A stretch of DNA of 50,032 nucleotides from Bacteroidota bacterium (GCA_013298545.1 JAAFIA010000031.1:1-50032); one strand, 5' to 3'; numbered from the stretch's first letter, positions 35,354-46,204 are shown. Made by a program: numbers and translations. The notes: generated by a model not told the origin, from the letters alone.

Positions 35354-38300
35354 ATGAAGCACACGTTACTCAGGATTTTCCTGCTTTCGTTGTTTTCGGT
35401 GTTATTTCATTCTCAGGCAAAAGCCTGTCATGGTGTAGCATTATCGAATTACAGCGTTACTGTTGCTGGCAATACCGTTACTGTTAACGGGAGTTCAGAT
35501 CCAGCAACCTGCGGTTGTGGCCCGTATTACATGGAAGTTGAATTGCGTTGTTTGAATGCAAACTTCTCTGGTGCAGCTCCCGCTTGCAATGCCGTAACAT
35601 GGGGCACTTATCCGTGGTACCATTCGTTGCTCAATGTACCAAACTATACACAAGCCAATGGCTGGCCCGACAACTGTGTGCTAGAGCCGTACACCCCAAT
35701 TGTCATTAACATGGCCACGTTATGTCCAGGAACAACCTATTTCCTTCGTGCGCGTGAGCGTGTTTGCGCAGGAACAGCAGGGCCATGGACCGCAGCCACA
35801 CAATTTGTAACACCCGGAGTGCCGCCTATTTTTTCGCTTACAGCAGCAGGAAATCCAACTTCTGTTTGTCCCGGTAATCCGACACAATTAACCGCAACAC
35901 TCAATCCCCAGAACGCCTGCAACGGCTCCGGAAATCCAACATTTACATGGCAGCCCGGCAATTTGATCGGACAAACGGTGAATGTTAGTCCGAACGTTAC
36001 CACAACCTACACCGTTACAGCACAAGGCGGCCCACTTACTTGCTATACCGTTACGCCCGCAACTGTTACCATTACTGTATTGCCACCACCTTCTGTTGGC
36101 GTTGCTTCGTTGCTACCTGCGCAGGTATGTGCGGGGGGATGTGTTACACTTACGTTGACCAATTTCTCAGGAAACCTGCAATGGCAATCGTCGCCCAATG
36201 CTATTGTTTGGTCCAATATACCTGGCGCCACAACAAACAACTATCAGTTCTGCCCAGTCAATGCCACCATGTATTTCAGGGCCGTCATCACAGGCGCGCC
36301 GGGTTGCGGATCGGCAACATCAAACGTTATTACCGCAACAGTTATTCCTGTTCCAATTGTTACCATTAATCCGCTCAATCCGGTAATCTGCGCAGGGCAA
36401 AGTGTAACACTTACTGCCGCTGGAGGTAATGGCTACAATTGGGTTGGACCCAATATTACTTCTGGAGCGAATACAGCCAGTATGACGTGCAATCCGGCAG
36501 TAACCTCAACTTATACGGTTACCACCACGGGTATTTGTCCCGGAACAGCAACCATGACCGTAGTTGTTAATCCATTGCCCGTGATAACACTTGCATCCGC
36601 AGCCATTTGCAATGGCGATACCGCGATGTTGGTTGCCGGATCAAATGCTAATACCTATGCGTGGAATCCCAATATTGGTTTAACGTGGATCAATGCCGCG
36701 CACGATAGTTGTTTAGCCAATCCTGCGGCAACCACAACCTACACCGTTACCGCAACAAGTCCAGCAGGTTGTACTGCAACTGGTAATGCTACGCTTACCA
36801 TCAATGCCAATCCGGTATTGAGTTTGTCGGCATCTACCTTATACATCTGTCCCAATTCAACCGATACCGTTTTTGTATCAGGAGCTACCTCGTATTTATG
36901 GAGTTCGCTTGTAGGCGCAAATCCACTCACACCCAATAATTCCGATGTCGAATTTAATCCGCCCGCATCGGCCACCTACACCGTAACCGGAACAGACCCT
37001 TCAGGATGTTGGGATACAGCGGTAGTGAATGTCATTGTAACCAATGTGATTGTAGTTGATGCCGGATTACCCGATAGCATTTGTCCCGGACAGTCAACCG
37101 TATTGAATGCGAGTGGCGGCAACAATTATGTCTGGTCATCCAACAACCCCAATGCGGTGATCGTCAATGGCAATACCGCAAACCCAACCGTAACCGTTTC
37201 GACAACAACAATGTTTACAGCCAACATTACCAACCAATTTGGATGCTTTGGCGTGGATAGTGTAGAAATTCTTGTGCGTCCATTGCCCACACCCGATGCC
37301 GGAGCAGACACCAGTATTTGCATAGGCTCGAATGTTACCTTGAATGGATCGGGTGGCGGCTCGTACAATTGGGTTGGCAATAACATTAACTCCGGTGGCA
37401 ATACCAATACGCCGAATGTTTCTCCCGCTTCGACATCGTATTACTACATGACCGTTACCGATCAATTTGGCTGTCAAGCAACAGATAGCGTACAAGTTAC
37501 CATCAATCAATTGCCAAACGTCAGTGCCGGAGCAGACCAATTTATCTGCGGTGCTTGTGCTACACTCATTGCCACAGGCGGTTCGCAATACCAATGGACT
37601 CCACCAATTGGCTTGAGTGATGTCAACAACGATACCACACAAGCTTGTCCGCAAATGAGTACCAATTATGTGGTCAATGTTACAGACGGCAACGGATGCA
37701 TCAGTACCGATACGGTATTTGTTACGGTTTATCCGCCTTTGCTCGTTCAAGCTTCAGCGGCACAATCCATTTGTCCTGGTGGCCAAGCCAATATCTCTGC
37801 TCAAGCACAAGGTGGCGATGGTGGCCAATACACGTACAGTTGGTCTCCAGCTGCCGGATTGGCCAATCCGAATGCTGCCGCTACAACGGCAAGTCCGGCT
37901 ACGACAACCACGTATGTGGTTACAGCAAGCGATGCTTGTGGTTCGCCTGTTGCGATCGATTCGGTTGTGGTTAGTGTTTTTGCGTTGCCACAGTTGAGTA
38001 TTGTTCCCGATGTAACCGAAGGCTGTGCACCACTTTGTGTCAACTTTGTTGGCAACTCAAATCCTGCGGCTGCGAATTGCAGTTGGGATTTCAACGATGG
38101 TACAGGTAATGGTTGCAACGTTTCGCATTGTTTCAATAATGCCGGTTCTTATTCCATTATTTATACCGTAACCGATTTGAATGGTTGTACCAATTCCATT
38201 ACGGCACAAAACCTCATTACGGTTCATCCGGTTCCCGTTGCTGGATTTACGGCAACACCAACAGTTACATCCATTCTCACTCCGTTTATCAGTATTACTC

Positions 38301-38767
38301 CAAATTGTGTTGGTTGTACTTCTACTTCTTACACGATGGGAACATCCGATTCCATCACCAATGCAGCGGTTGCGTTTTCGTATGAATACGATGCGCCTGG
38401 ATCTTATACGATTGTGCAAACTGTTACCAATCAGTTTGGCTGTTCCGATGTTGATTCGTTGGAGATTATTATTGAGCCTGATTACTCGATCTATATTCCC
38501 AATGCGTTTACTCCAAACGATGATGGTTTGAACGATGTATTCTATGCGTATCCCGTCGGCGTAGATCACGATAAATTCGACCTCTGGATTTTTGACCGTT
38601 GGGGCAATATGATTTTCTATTCTGATGATCCGAATAAAGGATGGGATGGCCGTGTACAAGGCAGCGATAAGCTTTGCCAGATTGATACATACGTTTGGAA
38701 AGTGGAATTTGTAGATCCAAACGGTGGTAAACATAAACTCATTGGCCACGTTAGTTTGGTCGATTAA
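35354..38767 (+). CDS. Large secreted Ig-like/PKD repeat protein with gliding-motility (T9SS type B) C-terminus
   Basis: 1137 residues with a signal peptide (about 1-25, ending SQAKA). A fibronectin-type N-terminal domain (about 25-155) has cysteine pairs and CPGTTYFLRARERVC. About eight Ig-like/CHU-type modules of 75-90 residues follow (about 155-900), each with a start like VCPGNPTQLTA and an ending like TTTYTVTA. Two PKD-like domains come next (about 890-1040; CSWDFNDGTGNGC, FSYEYDAPGSYTI). The type B sorting domain (about 1045-1137) shows IPNAFTPNDDGLNDVFY, FDRWGNMIFY and GWDG. It is exported by T9SS and is probably an adhesin or matrix scaffold. No enzymatic motif was seen. Confidence 0.88.
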   Translation: MKHTLLRIFLLSLFSVLFHSQAKACHGVALSNYSVTVAGNTVTVNGSSDPATCGCGPYYMEVELRCLNANFSGAAPACNAVTWGTYPWYHSLLNVPNYTQANGWPDNCVLEPYTPIVINMATLCPGTTYFLRARERVCAGTAGPWTAATQFVTPGVPPIFSLTAAGNPTSVCPGNPTQLTATLNPQNACNGSGNPTFTWQPGNLIGQTVNVSPNVTTTYTVTAQGGPLTCYTVTPATVTITVLPPPSVGVASLLPAQVCAGGCVTLTLTNFSGNLQWQSSPNAIVWSNIPGATTNNYQFCPVNATMYFRAVITGAPGCGSATSNVITATVIPVPIVTINPLNPVICAGQSVTLTAAGGNGYNWVGPNITSGANTASMTCNPAVTSTYTVTTTGICPGTATMTVVVNPLPVITLASAAICNGDTAMLVAGSNANTYAWNPNIGLTWINAAHDSCLANPAATTTYTVTATSPAGCTATGNATLTINANPVLSLSASTLYICPNSTDTVFVSGATSYLWSSLVGANPLTPNNSDVEFNPPASATYTVTGTDPSGCWDTAVVNVIVTNVIVVDAGLPDSICPGQSTVLNASGGNNYVWSSNNPNAVIVNGNTANPTVTVSTTTMFTANITNQFGCFGVDSVEILVRPLPTPDAGADTSICIGSNVTLNGSGGGSYNWVGNNINSGGNTNTPNVSPASTSYYYMTVTDQFGCQATDSVQVTINQLPNVSAGADQFICGACATLIATGGSQYQWTPPIGLSDVNNDTTQACPQMSTNYVVNVTDGNGCISTDTVFVTVYPPLLVQASAAQSICPGGQANISAQAQGGDGGQYTYSWSPAAGLANPNAAATTASPATTTTYVVTASDACGSPVAIDSVVVSVFALPQLSIVPDVTEGCAPLCVNFVGNSNPAAANCSWDFNDGTGNGCNVSHCFNNAGSYSIIYTVTDLNGCTNSITAQNLITVHPVPVAGFTATPTVTSILTPFISITPNCVGCTSTSYTMGTSDSITNAAVAFSYEYDAPGSYTIVQTVTNQFGCSDVDSLEIIIEPDYSIYIPNAFTPNDDGLNDVFYAYPVGVDHDKFDLWIFDRWGNMIFYSDDPNKGWDGRVQGSDKLCQIDTYVWKVEFVDPNGGKHKLIGHVSLVD

Positions 38768-38783
38768 CATAACCAGTTTTTCA

Positions 38784-38815
38784 AAAAAGGGTTTTCGATT
38801 TCGGAAACCCTTTTT
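38784..38815 (+). terminator. Terminator after the 35354 gene
   Basis: The stem AAAAAGGGTTT (38784-38794) with AAACCCTTTTT (38805-38815), around a 10-nt loop and followed by a T-rich tract, lies 16 bp after the stop codon. Confidence 0.88.
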
Positions 38816-38850
38816 CTTTTCAACGAAATTTTATTCTTAGCTTTAATGTG

Positions 38851-41115
38851 ATGAAAAAATACCTGTACGCATTTGTTTTCGTTGTTGTATCAACTAGTTT
38901 GGTGTATGCGCAACAGCAACCATCCAAGGCTCATTTTTTTGTGTCGAATGTTGGGCAGCTTGTTTCTACGCAGCTCGAAAAAGCAGATGATGTTTTATTT
39001 ACCTACGCGCACCAAGGTACACAGTTGTTTTTTCGCAAAGGTGGTTATAGCATTGTGCAACACGTGCCCGATTCGTTGCAACGCAACACCACAACCTCGC
39101 GCACCGATATAGATTTTATGGTCAACCGCGAAGCGATTCCGCAACCCGATGCGGCTCCTGTAAATGTGAGAACAGTTTATAAAGGAAATACCGTTTACCG
39201 TGCAGCAGAATTTTCGGGAATTGTTTACACGAATTTACTTCCGGGTGTTGATGTGCATTTTATGGTTGATGGACATGGGCAATTGCTTCAATGCATCACC
39301 ACGCGCAATGCGGCTACAGAAATTTCCCCGCCCATCATCGCTCGTTGGAACACCGGACAAGCAACAGGCGTTTTTTCGTTGGGCAACAATGCGGGAATTG
39401 TGTTGCCGAGTGGATTGATGATGCAGACCAGAGAACAAGTTCGGTGTTATGTTCCGTCGTTTGCGTATCGGCATTGCCGGAGTCGATTGCAAAACACAGA
39501 ACAAATTTTAGCCATTCAGTTCATCACCTTTGCGGGTGGGAGCGATGCTGATGATTTTTGGGATGTTCAATTGTGCCCCAATGGCGATGTGGTTGTGGTG
39601 GGCAGTTCGGCGAGTGTGAATTTTCCGGTGAGTGCGGGTGCTTTTCAAGATTCGTTAAACACGTCGTACGATGCGCTTATTGCACGTGTTGATGCCACCG
39701 GAAATCGTGTGTGGGCAACGTATTTTGGTAGCAATGGGTATGATGTTGCCAATCATCTAATCTTGATCGGAAATGATATTTATGTGTGTGGACAAACCAA
39801 CGGAACAGACTTCCCCGTTGCACAAGCGTGGCAAGGAACAATTGGCGGAAGTTACGATGCGTTTTTATTGAAATTGGACAGTGCCGGAAATCGCATTTGG
39901 TGCACGTATTTTGGTGGCAGCGTTGGCGAAAATGGCATCGATTTGGTTGCCGACGCGCAAGCCAATATTTATTTGGGTGGTGCAAGCAGTTCGCAAAATT
40001 TGCCCTTGGCCAATTTGGGATGGCAACCTACCAATGGCGGTGCAAACGATATGTTTTTGGCCAAATTCGATTCTACGGGCGTACCGCATTGGTCAACGTA
40101 TTATGGGGGGAGTGGCACTGAAGATATTCATGCGGTGGCCATTGGTCCAAACAACCAAATTGTAACCTGTGGCGGAACGTTTAGTTTTAATTTTCCGGTT
40201 TCGGCCAATGCGTACCAGTCAGGATCGACGGGTGTTCCAGATATTTATATGGCCATTTTTGATACAGCCGGAAATCGGTTGTATGCGTCGTATTATGGTG
40301 GTTTTAATGCCGAAGATGCCTACGGATTGGAAGTAGATGCGCTCGGAAAAATTTACCTCGCGGGCATGACGTTTAGTGTCGATTTTCCGACCACGGGTAC
40401 AATTTTTCAGAACATGCTTGCCGGACAAAACGATGTGTGTGTGATGCGTCTTTCGCCAACGGGTGTGCCCGAATGGTCAACGTTTGTGGGCGGTGGTGGA
40501 ACTGATTTTACGTACGATCTGCATCTGGCCGGAAAGTATATGTACATCGCAGGACATACATCGAGTACCGATTTTCCGGTTGCGGCTCCTTCGTTTCAGG
40601 ATTCGCTGATTGGAACAACAGATGCGTTTCAATTTAAAATGGACACAGCCGGACACATGATTTGCGGTACATTTTTGGGCGGTGCGTTTTACGATTCGGG
40701 CAATGGTGTGGTGGTCGATGCCGATACGAATGCGATTGTGGTAGGTTCTACCTTGAGCGTCAATTTTCCAACAACATCAGGTGTGTGGCAAACAACGAAT
40801 GCGGGCTTGGGCGATGGATTTATTGCGGTGCTGGATGCTTCGTGCGAATTGCTCCCCAATGCTTCGGCCTCGGAAAATAACACAACACAAACACCCATGC
40901 TACTCGAAAATTTAGTACACGATATGGCTACGATTCAATTGCCGCAAAACGCCAATCTGCGCGCGATGTACGTGTATGACATGAGTGGACGTTTGTGCGC
41001 GCAAGGAGCGCAGACGCAATTTTCGGTGAAAGGATGGAATGCGGGCATGTATTTGCTTGCGGTAGAAGATGCGGGAGGGAATTGGTATCAGCAGGTTTTT
41101 GTGGTGCGGGATTGA
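38851..41115 (+). CDS. Secreted SBBP-type beta-propeller repeat protein with T9SS type A C-terminus
   Basis: 754 residues from the ATG at 38851; a GTG codon directly upstream (38848) is an alternative. A signal peptide (about 1-21, ending VYAQ) is followed by an N-terminal domain (about 25-220) with FFVSNVGQL and GVDVHFMVDG. Eight or so SBBP repeats of about 55 residues follow (about 225-675), each with a block like GNRVWATYFGS or VPEWSTFVGG and another like TDFPVA. They probably form a propeller-like beta structure. The short C-terminal type A sorting domain (about 695-754) has MYVYDMSGRL and GMYLLAVED. SBBP proteins are common extracellular proteins of unknown function in this phylum. Confidence 0.85.
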   Translation: MKKYLYAFVFVVVSTSLVYAQQQPSKAHFFVSNVGQLVSTQLEKADDVLFTYAHQGTQLFFRKGGYSIVQHVPDSLQRNTTTSRTDIDFMVNREAIPQPDAAPVNVRTVYKGNTVYRAAEFSGIVYTNLLPGVDVHFMVDGHGQLLQCITTRNAATEISPPIIARWNTGQATGVFSLGNNAGIVLPSGLMMQTREQVRCYVPSFAYRHCRSRLQNTEQILAIQFITFAGGSDADDFWDVQLCPNGDVVVVGSSASVNFPVSAGAFQDSLNTSYDALIARVDATGNRVWATYFGSNGYDVANHLILIGNDIYVCGQTNGTDFPVAQAWQGTIGGSYDAFLLKLDSAGNRIWCTYFGGSVGENGIDLVADAQANIYLGGASSSQNLPLANLGWQPTNGGANDMFLAKFDSTGVPHWSTYYGGSGTEDIHAVAIGPNNQIVTCGGTFSFNFPVSANAYQSGSTGVPDIYMAIFDTAGNRLYASYYGGFNAEDAYGLEVDALGKIYLAGMTFSVDFPTTGTIFQNMLAGQNDVCVMRLSPTGVPEWSTFVGGGGTDFTYDLHLAGKYMYIAGHTSSTDFPVAAPSFQDSLIGTTDAFQFKMDTAGHMICGTFLGGAFYDSGNGVVVDADTNAIVVGSTLSVNFPTTSGVWQTTNAGLGDGFIAVLDASCELLPNASASENNTTQTPMLLENLVHDMATIQLPQNANLRAMYVYDMSGRLCAQGAQTQFSVKGWNAGMYLLAVEDAGGNWYQQVFVVRD

Positions 41116-41274
41116 GGGGTTTTTGGTAGGGGTAGGTGTGTGGGTGATCGTGTATTTGTAAATGGTTTGATTCATGTACAGCTAAGTTGCACTTGCGAGC
41201 GTTACCATGACAAAAGATAAGCCATAAGACCAGATTTTTGTGTATTTTGCTCTGCTGAAATTTTATACCAACAA

Positions 41275-44052
41275 ATGGCAAACCAAAATCCAGAACAAAT
41301 AGCCCGTGATCACATTGATAAGCAATTGATTGACTGTGGTTGGATTATTCAGGATAAGTCGAAAATTAACTTGGCCGCCGGACTTGGTGTTGTGGTCAGA
41401 GAGTATCAGACCAATGTTGGGCCTGCCGATTATGTTTTGTTTGTGAATAAAAAACCAGTTGGAATTATTGAGGCTAAAAGAAGCGATGCTGGTATTGATT
41501 TGGTTATCGAAGTAGAAGAACAAGCAGCCGACTATGCATCGGCAAAACTCAAGTACTTAAACAACGACCAGCTTCCTTTCGTTTATGAAAGTACGGGTAT
41601 CGTAACTCGCTTTACAGATTACCGCGATCCCAAACCACGTTCGCGCAGTGTTTTTACGTTTCATCGTCCAGAAACTTTTGCAAAAATGGTCAAGGATGAC
41701 AAAACATTAAGAGCGCGCTTATTGGATTTACCGAAACTGCTTGAAGAAGGTTTAAGAGAGTGTCAGATAAAAGCAATTACGAAACTCGATACATCCTTCA
41801 AAGAAAACCGACCGAAAGCCTTGATTCAAATGGCTACGGGTTCTGGCAAAACATTTACAGCCATTACGTTTATTTACCGCTTACTCAAGTTTGCCAAAGC
41901 AAAACGGATTTTGTTTTTAGTCGATACCAAAAATCTTGGCGAGCAAGCTGAACAGGAGTTTATGGCTTTTGTACCCAATGACGATAATCGAAAATTTACA
42001 GAATTATACGGCGTAAATCGACTCAAATCTTCTTTTGTCCCGAATAACAGCCAAGTTTACATTTCAACCATTCAGCGTTTCTATTCGATTCTGAAAGGCG
42101 AAGAATTGGACGAAGCTGCCGAAGAAACCAATCCTGCTGAAATGAAGTGGGAAAAACGCGAGCCAGTTCCGGTTGCATACAACCACAACGTACCTATTGA
42201 GTTTTTTGACTTTGTTATTATTGACGAGTGCCACCGAAGCATTTACAATCTTTGGAGACAAGTCTTAGATTATTTCGATTCTTTTCTAATCGGTCTTACC
42301 GCAACACCCGATAACAGAACGTTTGGTTTCTTCAACCAAAATGTGGTGAGTGAATATACTCACGAACAAGCCGTTGCCGATGGCGTAAATGTGGGTTTCA
42401 ATGTGTACACCATTGAAACCGAAATCTCACAGCGAGGGAGCATTATTTGGAAAGGTGAATATGTAGATCACCGCGAAAAGTTAACGCGACAAAAAAGATG
42501 GGGGCAGTTAGACGAAGACAAAATGTATTCTGCTCGGCAATTGGATGAGGAAGTGGTTAATCCCAATCAAATACGCTTAATCATCAAAACATTTAAAGCA
42601 CATTTGCCCGAAATGTTTCCTGACCGAACAGATGAAAATGGTGTGTTTGAAGTTCCCAAGACCTTGATTTTTGCAAAGACCGATTCGCATGCAGATGACA
42701 TCATTCAACTTGTACGCGAAGAGTTTGGCGAAGAAAACCAGTTCTGTAAAAAAATTACATACAATGCTGAAGATCCCAAGGGAACATTAGCGAAATTCAG
42801 GAACGATTATTTTCCGCGAATTGCTGTAACCGTTGACATGATTGCTACCGGAACGGATGTTAAACCCTTGGAGTGTTTGCTCTTTATGCGCGATGTAAAA
42901 AGTTGCAATTACTTTGAGCAAATGAAAGGCCGCGGAACACGAACCATTGATTTGGATGCGCTGAAAAAAGTTACGCCAAGTGCCAAGTTTACCAAAGACC
43001 ATTTTGTGATTGTTGATGCCATTGGGGTAACCAAGAGTTTGAAAACCGATAGCCGTCCGTTAGAGAAAAAACCGGGTGTGCCCTTGAAAGATTTATTGGG
43101 GGCTATTGCCGTTGGTGTTAGGGACGAAGACTTGTTTACTTCTTTGGCCGGAAGGTTGGCCCGTTTGGCCCGACAAATAACCCAAAAAGAACGAGCAGTT
43201 TTTCAGGAAAAAGCAAATGGAAAAACGATTGAGCAGGTGGTCAACGAATTGCTGAATGCGTTTAATCCCGATACACTCGAAGAAATCCGCTATGCTGTGG
43301 AAACACAACATGCGGGCGATTCTCCGCACACCAAAGACGAAAAATACACGGAACTTACAGGCACATTGCAAGACAAGGCTGCTGCCGTGTTTAATGGCGA
43401 ACTGAATGCCTTTATTGAAAATGTCAGAAAAATTCATGCGCAGGTCATCGACCACATCAACCCCGATACGTTAGTGAACGTGGGTTGGGATAAAGACAAT
43501 ACCGAAAAGGCACAAACTTTAATTCAAGACTTTACGGCATGGATTGAAACCCACAAAGATGAAATTACGGCCTTGCAGATTTTTTACAGCCAACCTTACC
43601 GCAGACGGGAACTGACGTACAAAATGATTAAGGATGTGTATGAGTTGCTGAAAACCGAAAAACCGATGTTGGCTCCTTTGCATGTTTGGCGTGCATACGA
43701 ACAATTGGGACAATGCAACGGCACACCTAAAAATGAATTGATTGCTTTGGTCTCATTGATACGCAAAATAAGTGGCATTGATACCAACCTTACAGCTTTT
43801 GACAAAACGGTGGACAAAAACTTCCAAGATTGGGTATTTAGAAAACAAGCCGGAACCTTAAAGTTTACCGAAGAACAAATGCAATGGCTACGCATGATTA
43901 AAGAATATATAGCCAATAGTTTTCACATTGACCGCGATGATTTTGACTTAAGCCCTTTTATTGCCAATGGAGGCTTAACCAAAATGTGGAATTTGTTTGG
44001 AGAACAAACAGATGAACTTATTAACGAATTAAATGAGGCGTTAGTGGCGTAA
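41275..44052 (+). CDS. hsdR: Type I restriction enzyme, R subunit (HsdR)
   Basis: 925 residues. The N-terminal PD-(D/E)xK nuclease is visible as GPADYVLF (D52) and IIEAKR (E66, K68). A superfamily-2 translocase follows with Walker A ATGSGKT (187-193), Walker B-type DECH (317-320), the ATPD motif and the helicase C-terminal motif QMKGRGTR. A helical C-terminal region (about 680-925) probably docks to the methylase. The complex uses ATP to translocate unmodified DNA and cut it at a distance. It is the first gene of the operon; hsdS begins 1 nt after its stop. The gene order R-S-(two genes)-M is unusual. All catalytic motifs look intact. Confidence 0.96.
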   Translation: MANQNPEQIARDHIDKQLIDCGWIIQDKSKINLAAGLGVVVREYQTNVGPADYVLFVNKKPVGIIEAKRSDAGIDLVIEVEEQAADYASAKLKYLNNDQLPFVYESTGIVTRFTDYRDPKPRSRSVFTFHRPETFAKMVKDDKTLRARLLDLPKLLEEGLRECQIKAITKLDTSFKENRPKALIQMATGSGKTFTAITFIYRLLKFAKAKRILFLVDTKNLGEQAEQEFMAFVPNDDNRKFTELYGVNRLKSSFVPNNSQVYISTIQRFYSILKGEELDEAAEETNPAEMKWEKREPVPVAYNHNVPIEFFDFVIIDECHRSIYNLWRQVLDYFDSFLIGLTATPDNRTFGFFNQNVVSEYTHEQAVADGVNVGFNVYTIETEISQRGSIIWKGEYVDHREKLTRQKRWGQLDEDKMYSARQLDEEVVNPNQIRLIIKTFKAHLPEMFPDRTDENGVFEVPKTLIFAKTDSHADDIIQLVREEFGEENQFCKKITYNAEDPKGTLAKFRNDYFPRIAVTVDMIATGTDVKPLECLLFMRDVKSCNYFEQMKGRGTRTIDLDALKKVTPSAKFTKDHFVIVDAIGVTKSLKTDSRPLEKKPGVPLKDLLGAIAVGVRDEDLFTSLAGRLARLARQITQKERAVFQEKANGKTIEQVVNELLNAFNPDTLEEIRYAVETQHAGDSPHTKDEKYTELTGTLQDKAAAVFNGELNAFIENVRKIHAQVIDHINPDTLVNVGWDKDNTEKAQTLIQDFTAWIETHKDEITALQIFYSQPYRRRELTYKMIKDVYELLKTEKPMLAPLHVWRAYEQLGQCNGTPKNELIALVSLIRKISGIDTNLTAFDKTVDKNFQDWVFRKQAGTLKFTEEQMQWLRMIKEYIANSFHIDRDDFDLSPFIANGGLTKMWNLFGEQTDELINELNEALVA

Positions 44053-44053
44053 T

Positions 44054-46204
44054 ATGGATAAAGAATTCAATAAATATAAATTACCAGACAATTGGATTTG
44101 GGTAGAGCTAGGGGATATTCTTGAAACAACAAGCGGTGGAACGCCTAGCCGTGGTAGATCTGACTATTATAATGGAACAATTCCCTGGGTGAAATCGGGA
44201 GAATTAAATTATAATATCATTACAAAAACAGAAGAACAAATTACAGATGCTGCATTGCAAAGTTCAAGTGCAAAGTTGTTTCCTAAAGGAACAATGCTAA
44301 TCGCACTTTACGGTGCAACGGTTGGTCGATTAGCTTTTTTAGGAATTGATGCTTCAACAAATCAAGCGGTTTGCGGGATTTTCCAGAATAGTAATATCCA
44401 TATAAAATACATCTATTACTGCCTGATGAATCAATATTCATATTTGATTTCATTAAGTGCAGGCGGAGCACAACCAAATATCTCCCAAACTATCATAAAG
44501 AAAGTAAACATCCCCCTCCCCCCCCTCAACGAACAAAACCGCATTGTCGATAAACTAGATGAATTATTAAGCGAACTGGAAAAAGGCAAGGCGCAATTGC
44601 AAATTGCTTTGGAGCAGTTGAAGGTTTACAGGCAATCCATTTTGAAGCATGCTTTTGAGGGGAAGTTGACAGAAGAATGGAGAAGTAAACAAAAGAAACT
44701 GAAAACTCCTGATGAACTTGTGGCTGAAATAAAAGCATACAGAAAACAGCAATACGAAACACAACTAAAAGAATACAAAGCGGGGGAAATTAAAATAAAG
44801 CCAAAAGAGCCGAAAGAAATAATTCCTGTAACTGCTTCAGAAATTAAGGTATTACCTGAATTGCCTAATGGATGGACATATGTAAAAGTATCTTCACTTG
44901 GTGATATTGAAACCGGCACAACACCTTCAAAAGCTAAACCAGAATACTACGGTGATAAATATCCATTTTATAAACCCACAGAGTTAGATGCAGGGTTTAA
45001 TGTTAGAAAAGCAAAAGAATACTTATCAGAAAGCGGAATAAACCAAGCAAGGTTTCTCCCTGTAAATTCTATTCTTGTAACATCCATTGGTGCAACTATT
45101 GGTAAAACAGGAATCATTAGAGTTGCAGGAGCAAGCAATCAACAAATAAACGCAATTGTTCCACACGAAATATTTAATTCAAACTTTCTATATTTTCAAG
45201 CAGTTGGGCAGCATTTCCAAGACCAAATACAATCAAATGCTGTGGCAACTACACTTCCAATATTAAATAAGTCCAAATTTGAAAAACTTGTATTTGCAAT
45301 TTGTTCGCAAGAGGAACAGAACTTCATTGTTGATGGTATAGAATCCAAGTTTTCAAATATTGAAAAAATGGAAGAAACAATAGTTCAGAACATTGAAGTT
45401 TCGCATACTCTCAAACAAAGCCTGCTTCAAAAATCCTTCGAAGGAAAACTCGTTGAGCAAGACCCAAGAGATGAACCTGCAAGTGTATTGTTGGAAAGAA
45501 TTAGGGCGGAGCGGGAGGCGTATTTGAAGAATAACAAAACGAAGAAGAAAGTACTAAATCAACCTCTTGTTGAGTTTCCTAGAGCTATACCTGATATTGC
45601 AGCCACTGATTTGCATGCAGGTATCATATCCATGATTATTGATGCTCATGTTTGTAATGCAAAGTATAGCGGAAAACTCAATCATGTAAAGTGTGAAAAG
45701 ATTGCTGACTTGGTGGAACGAAAACTTGGTATTTCGCTTGGGCGAAAAGCAATGAAAGATGCAGCTGGTCCAGACGACTACCCTCACTTGAAAAAAGTGG
45801 AACACCGTGCCAAAATGATTGGTGCTTTTGCAACCGTACCATTAAAAATAGGGCATACATACAAGGCGATGAAAAATATGCCGAAATGTATTGAAAAGGC
45901 TCAAGTCGCATTATCTAAAACTGATTTGGAAAAGGTAAACGAATTAATCAATACGTTCCTACCTTTCGATCTTGAACATGCAGAATTGGTCGCTACAATC
46001 TATGCGGGATGGAATAATCTGTTGATAAAACAGCAAATTCCAACGGATGAAGAAATAGTATATGAATCCAGAGAAAACTGGTCAAAACGCAAGCTTACCA
46101 TTCCACGGGAGAACTTCTTCAAAACGTTGAACTGGATGAGAGCGCACCACTTTGTACCACAAGGTAAAGGGCAACTTGTCTTAAAAAACAATAAGCATTC
46201 GTGA
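44054..46204 (+). CDS. hsdS: Type I specificity subunit (HsdS) with C-terminal extension
   Basis: 716 residues, against about 400-450 for a usual HsdS. Two target-recognition domains start at LPDNWIWVELGDILETTSGG (about 10) and LPNGWTYVKVSSLGDIETG (about 272). Each is followed by the conserved helical spacer ending in QSILKHAFEGKL or QSLLQKSFEGKL. The first half also carries a long K/E-rich linker (about 212-260). The last 210 residues (about 507-716) are an additional helical, probably wHTH-like region (DLHAGIISMIIDAHV, PHLKKVEHRAKMIGAF, ENFFKTLNWMRAHHFVP) that I cannot name. The two TRDs set the bipartite recognition site. By eye, base composition here is more A+T-rich than in the housekeeping genes. 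Confidence 0.92.
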   Translation: MDKEFNKYKLPDNWIWVELGDILETTSGGTPSRGRSDYYNGTIPWVKSGELNYNIITKTEEQITDAALQSSSAKLFPKGTMLIALYGATVGRLAFLGIDASTNQAVCGIFQNSNIHIKYIYYCLMNQYSYLISLSAGGAQPNISQTIIKKVNIPLPPLNEQNRIVDKLDELLSELEKGKAQLQIALEQLKVYRQSILKHAFEGKLTEEWRSKQKKLKTPDELVAEIKAYRKQQYETQLKEYKAGEIKIKPKEPKEIIPVTASEIKVLPELPNGWTYVKVSSLGDIETGTTPSKAKPEYYGDKYPFYKPTELDAGFNVRKAKEYLSESGINQARFLPVNSILVTSIGATIGKTGIIRVAGASNQQINAIVPHEIFNSNFLYFQAVGQHFQDQIQSNAVATTLPILNKSKFEKLVFAICSQEEQNFIVDGIESKFSNIEKMEETIVQNIEVSHTLKQSLLQKSFEGKLVEQDPRDEPASVLLERIRAEREAYLKNNKTKKKVLNQPLVEFPRAIPDIAATDLHAGIISMIIDAHVCNAKYSGKLNHVKCEKIADLVERKLGISLGRKAMKDAAGPDDYPHLKKVEHRAKMIGAFATVPLKIGHTYKAMKNMPKCIEKAQVALSKTDLEKVNELINTFLPFDLEHAELVATIYAGWNNLLIKQQIPTDEEIVYESRENWSKRKLTIPRENFFKTLNWMRAHHFVPQGKGQLVLKNNKHS

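Noticed and set aside
35737-38770. Long minus-strand open frames under the Ig-repeat protein (e.g. 37136-37750, 38057-38770)
   Set aside because: They arise from the repetitive composition of the plus-strand gene and show no recognisable motifs.
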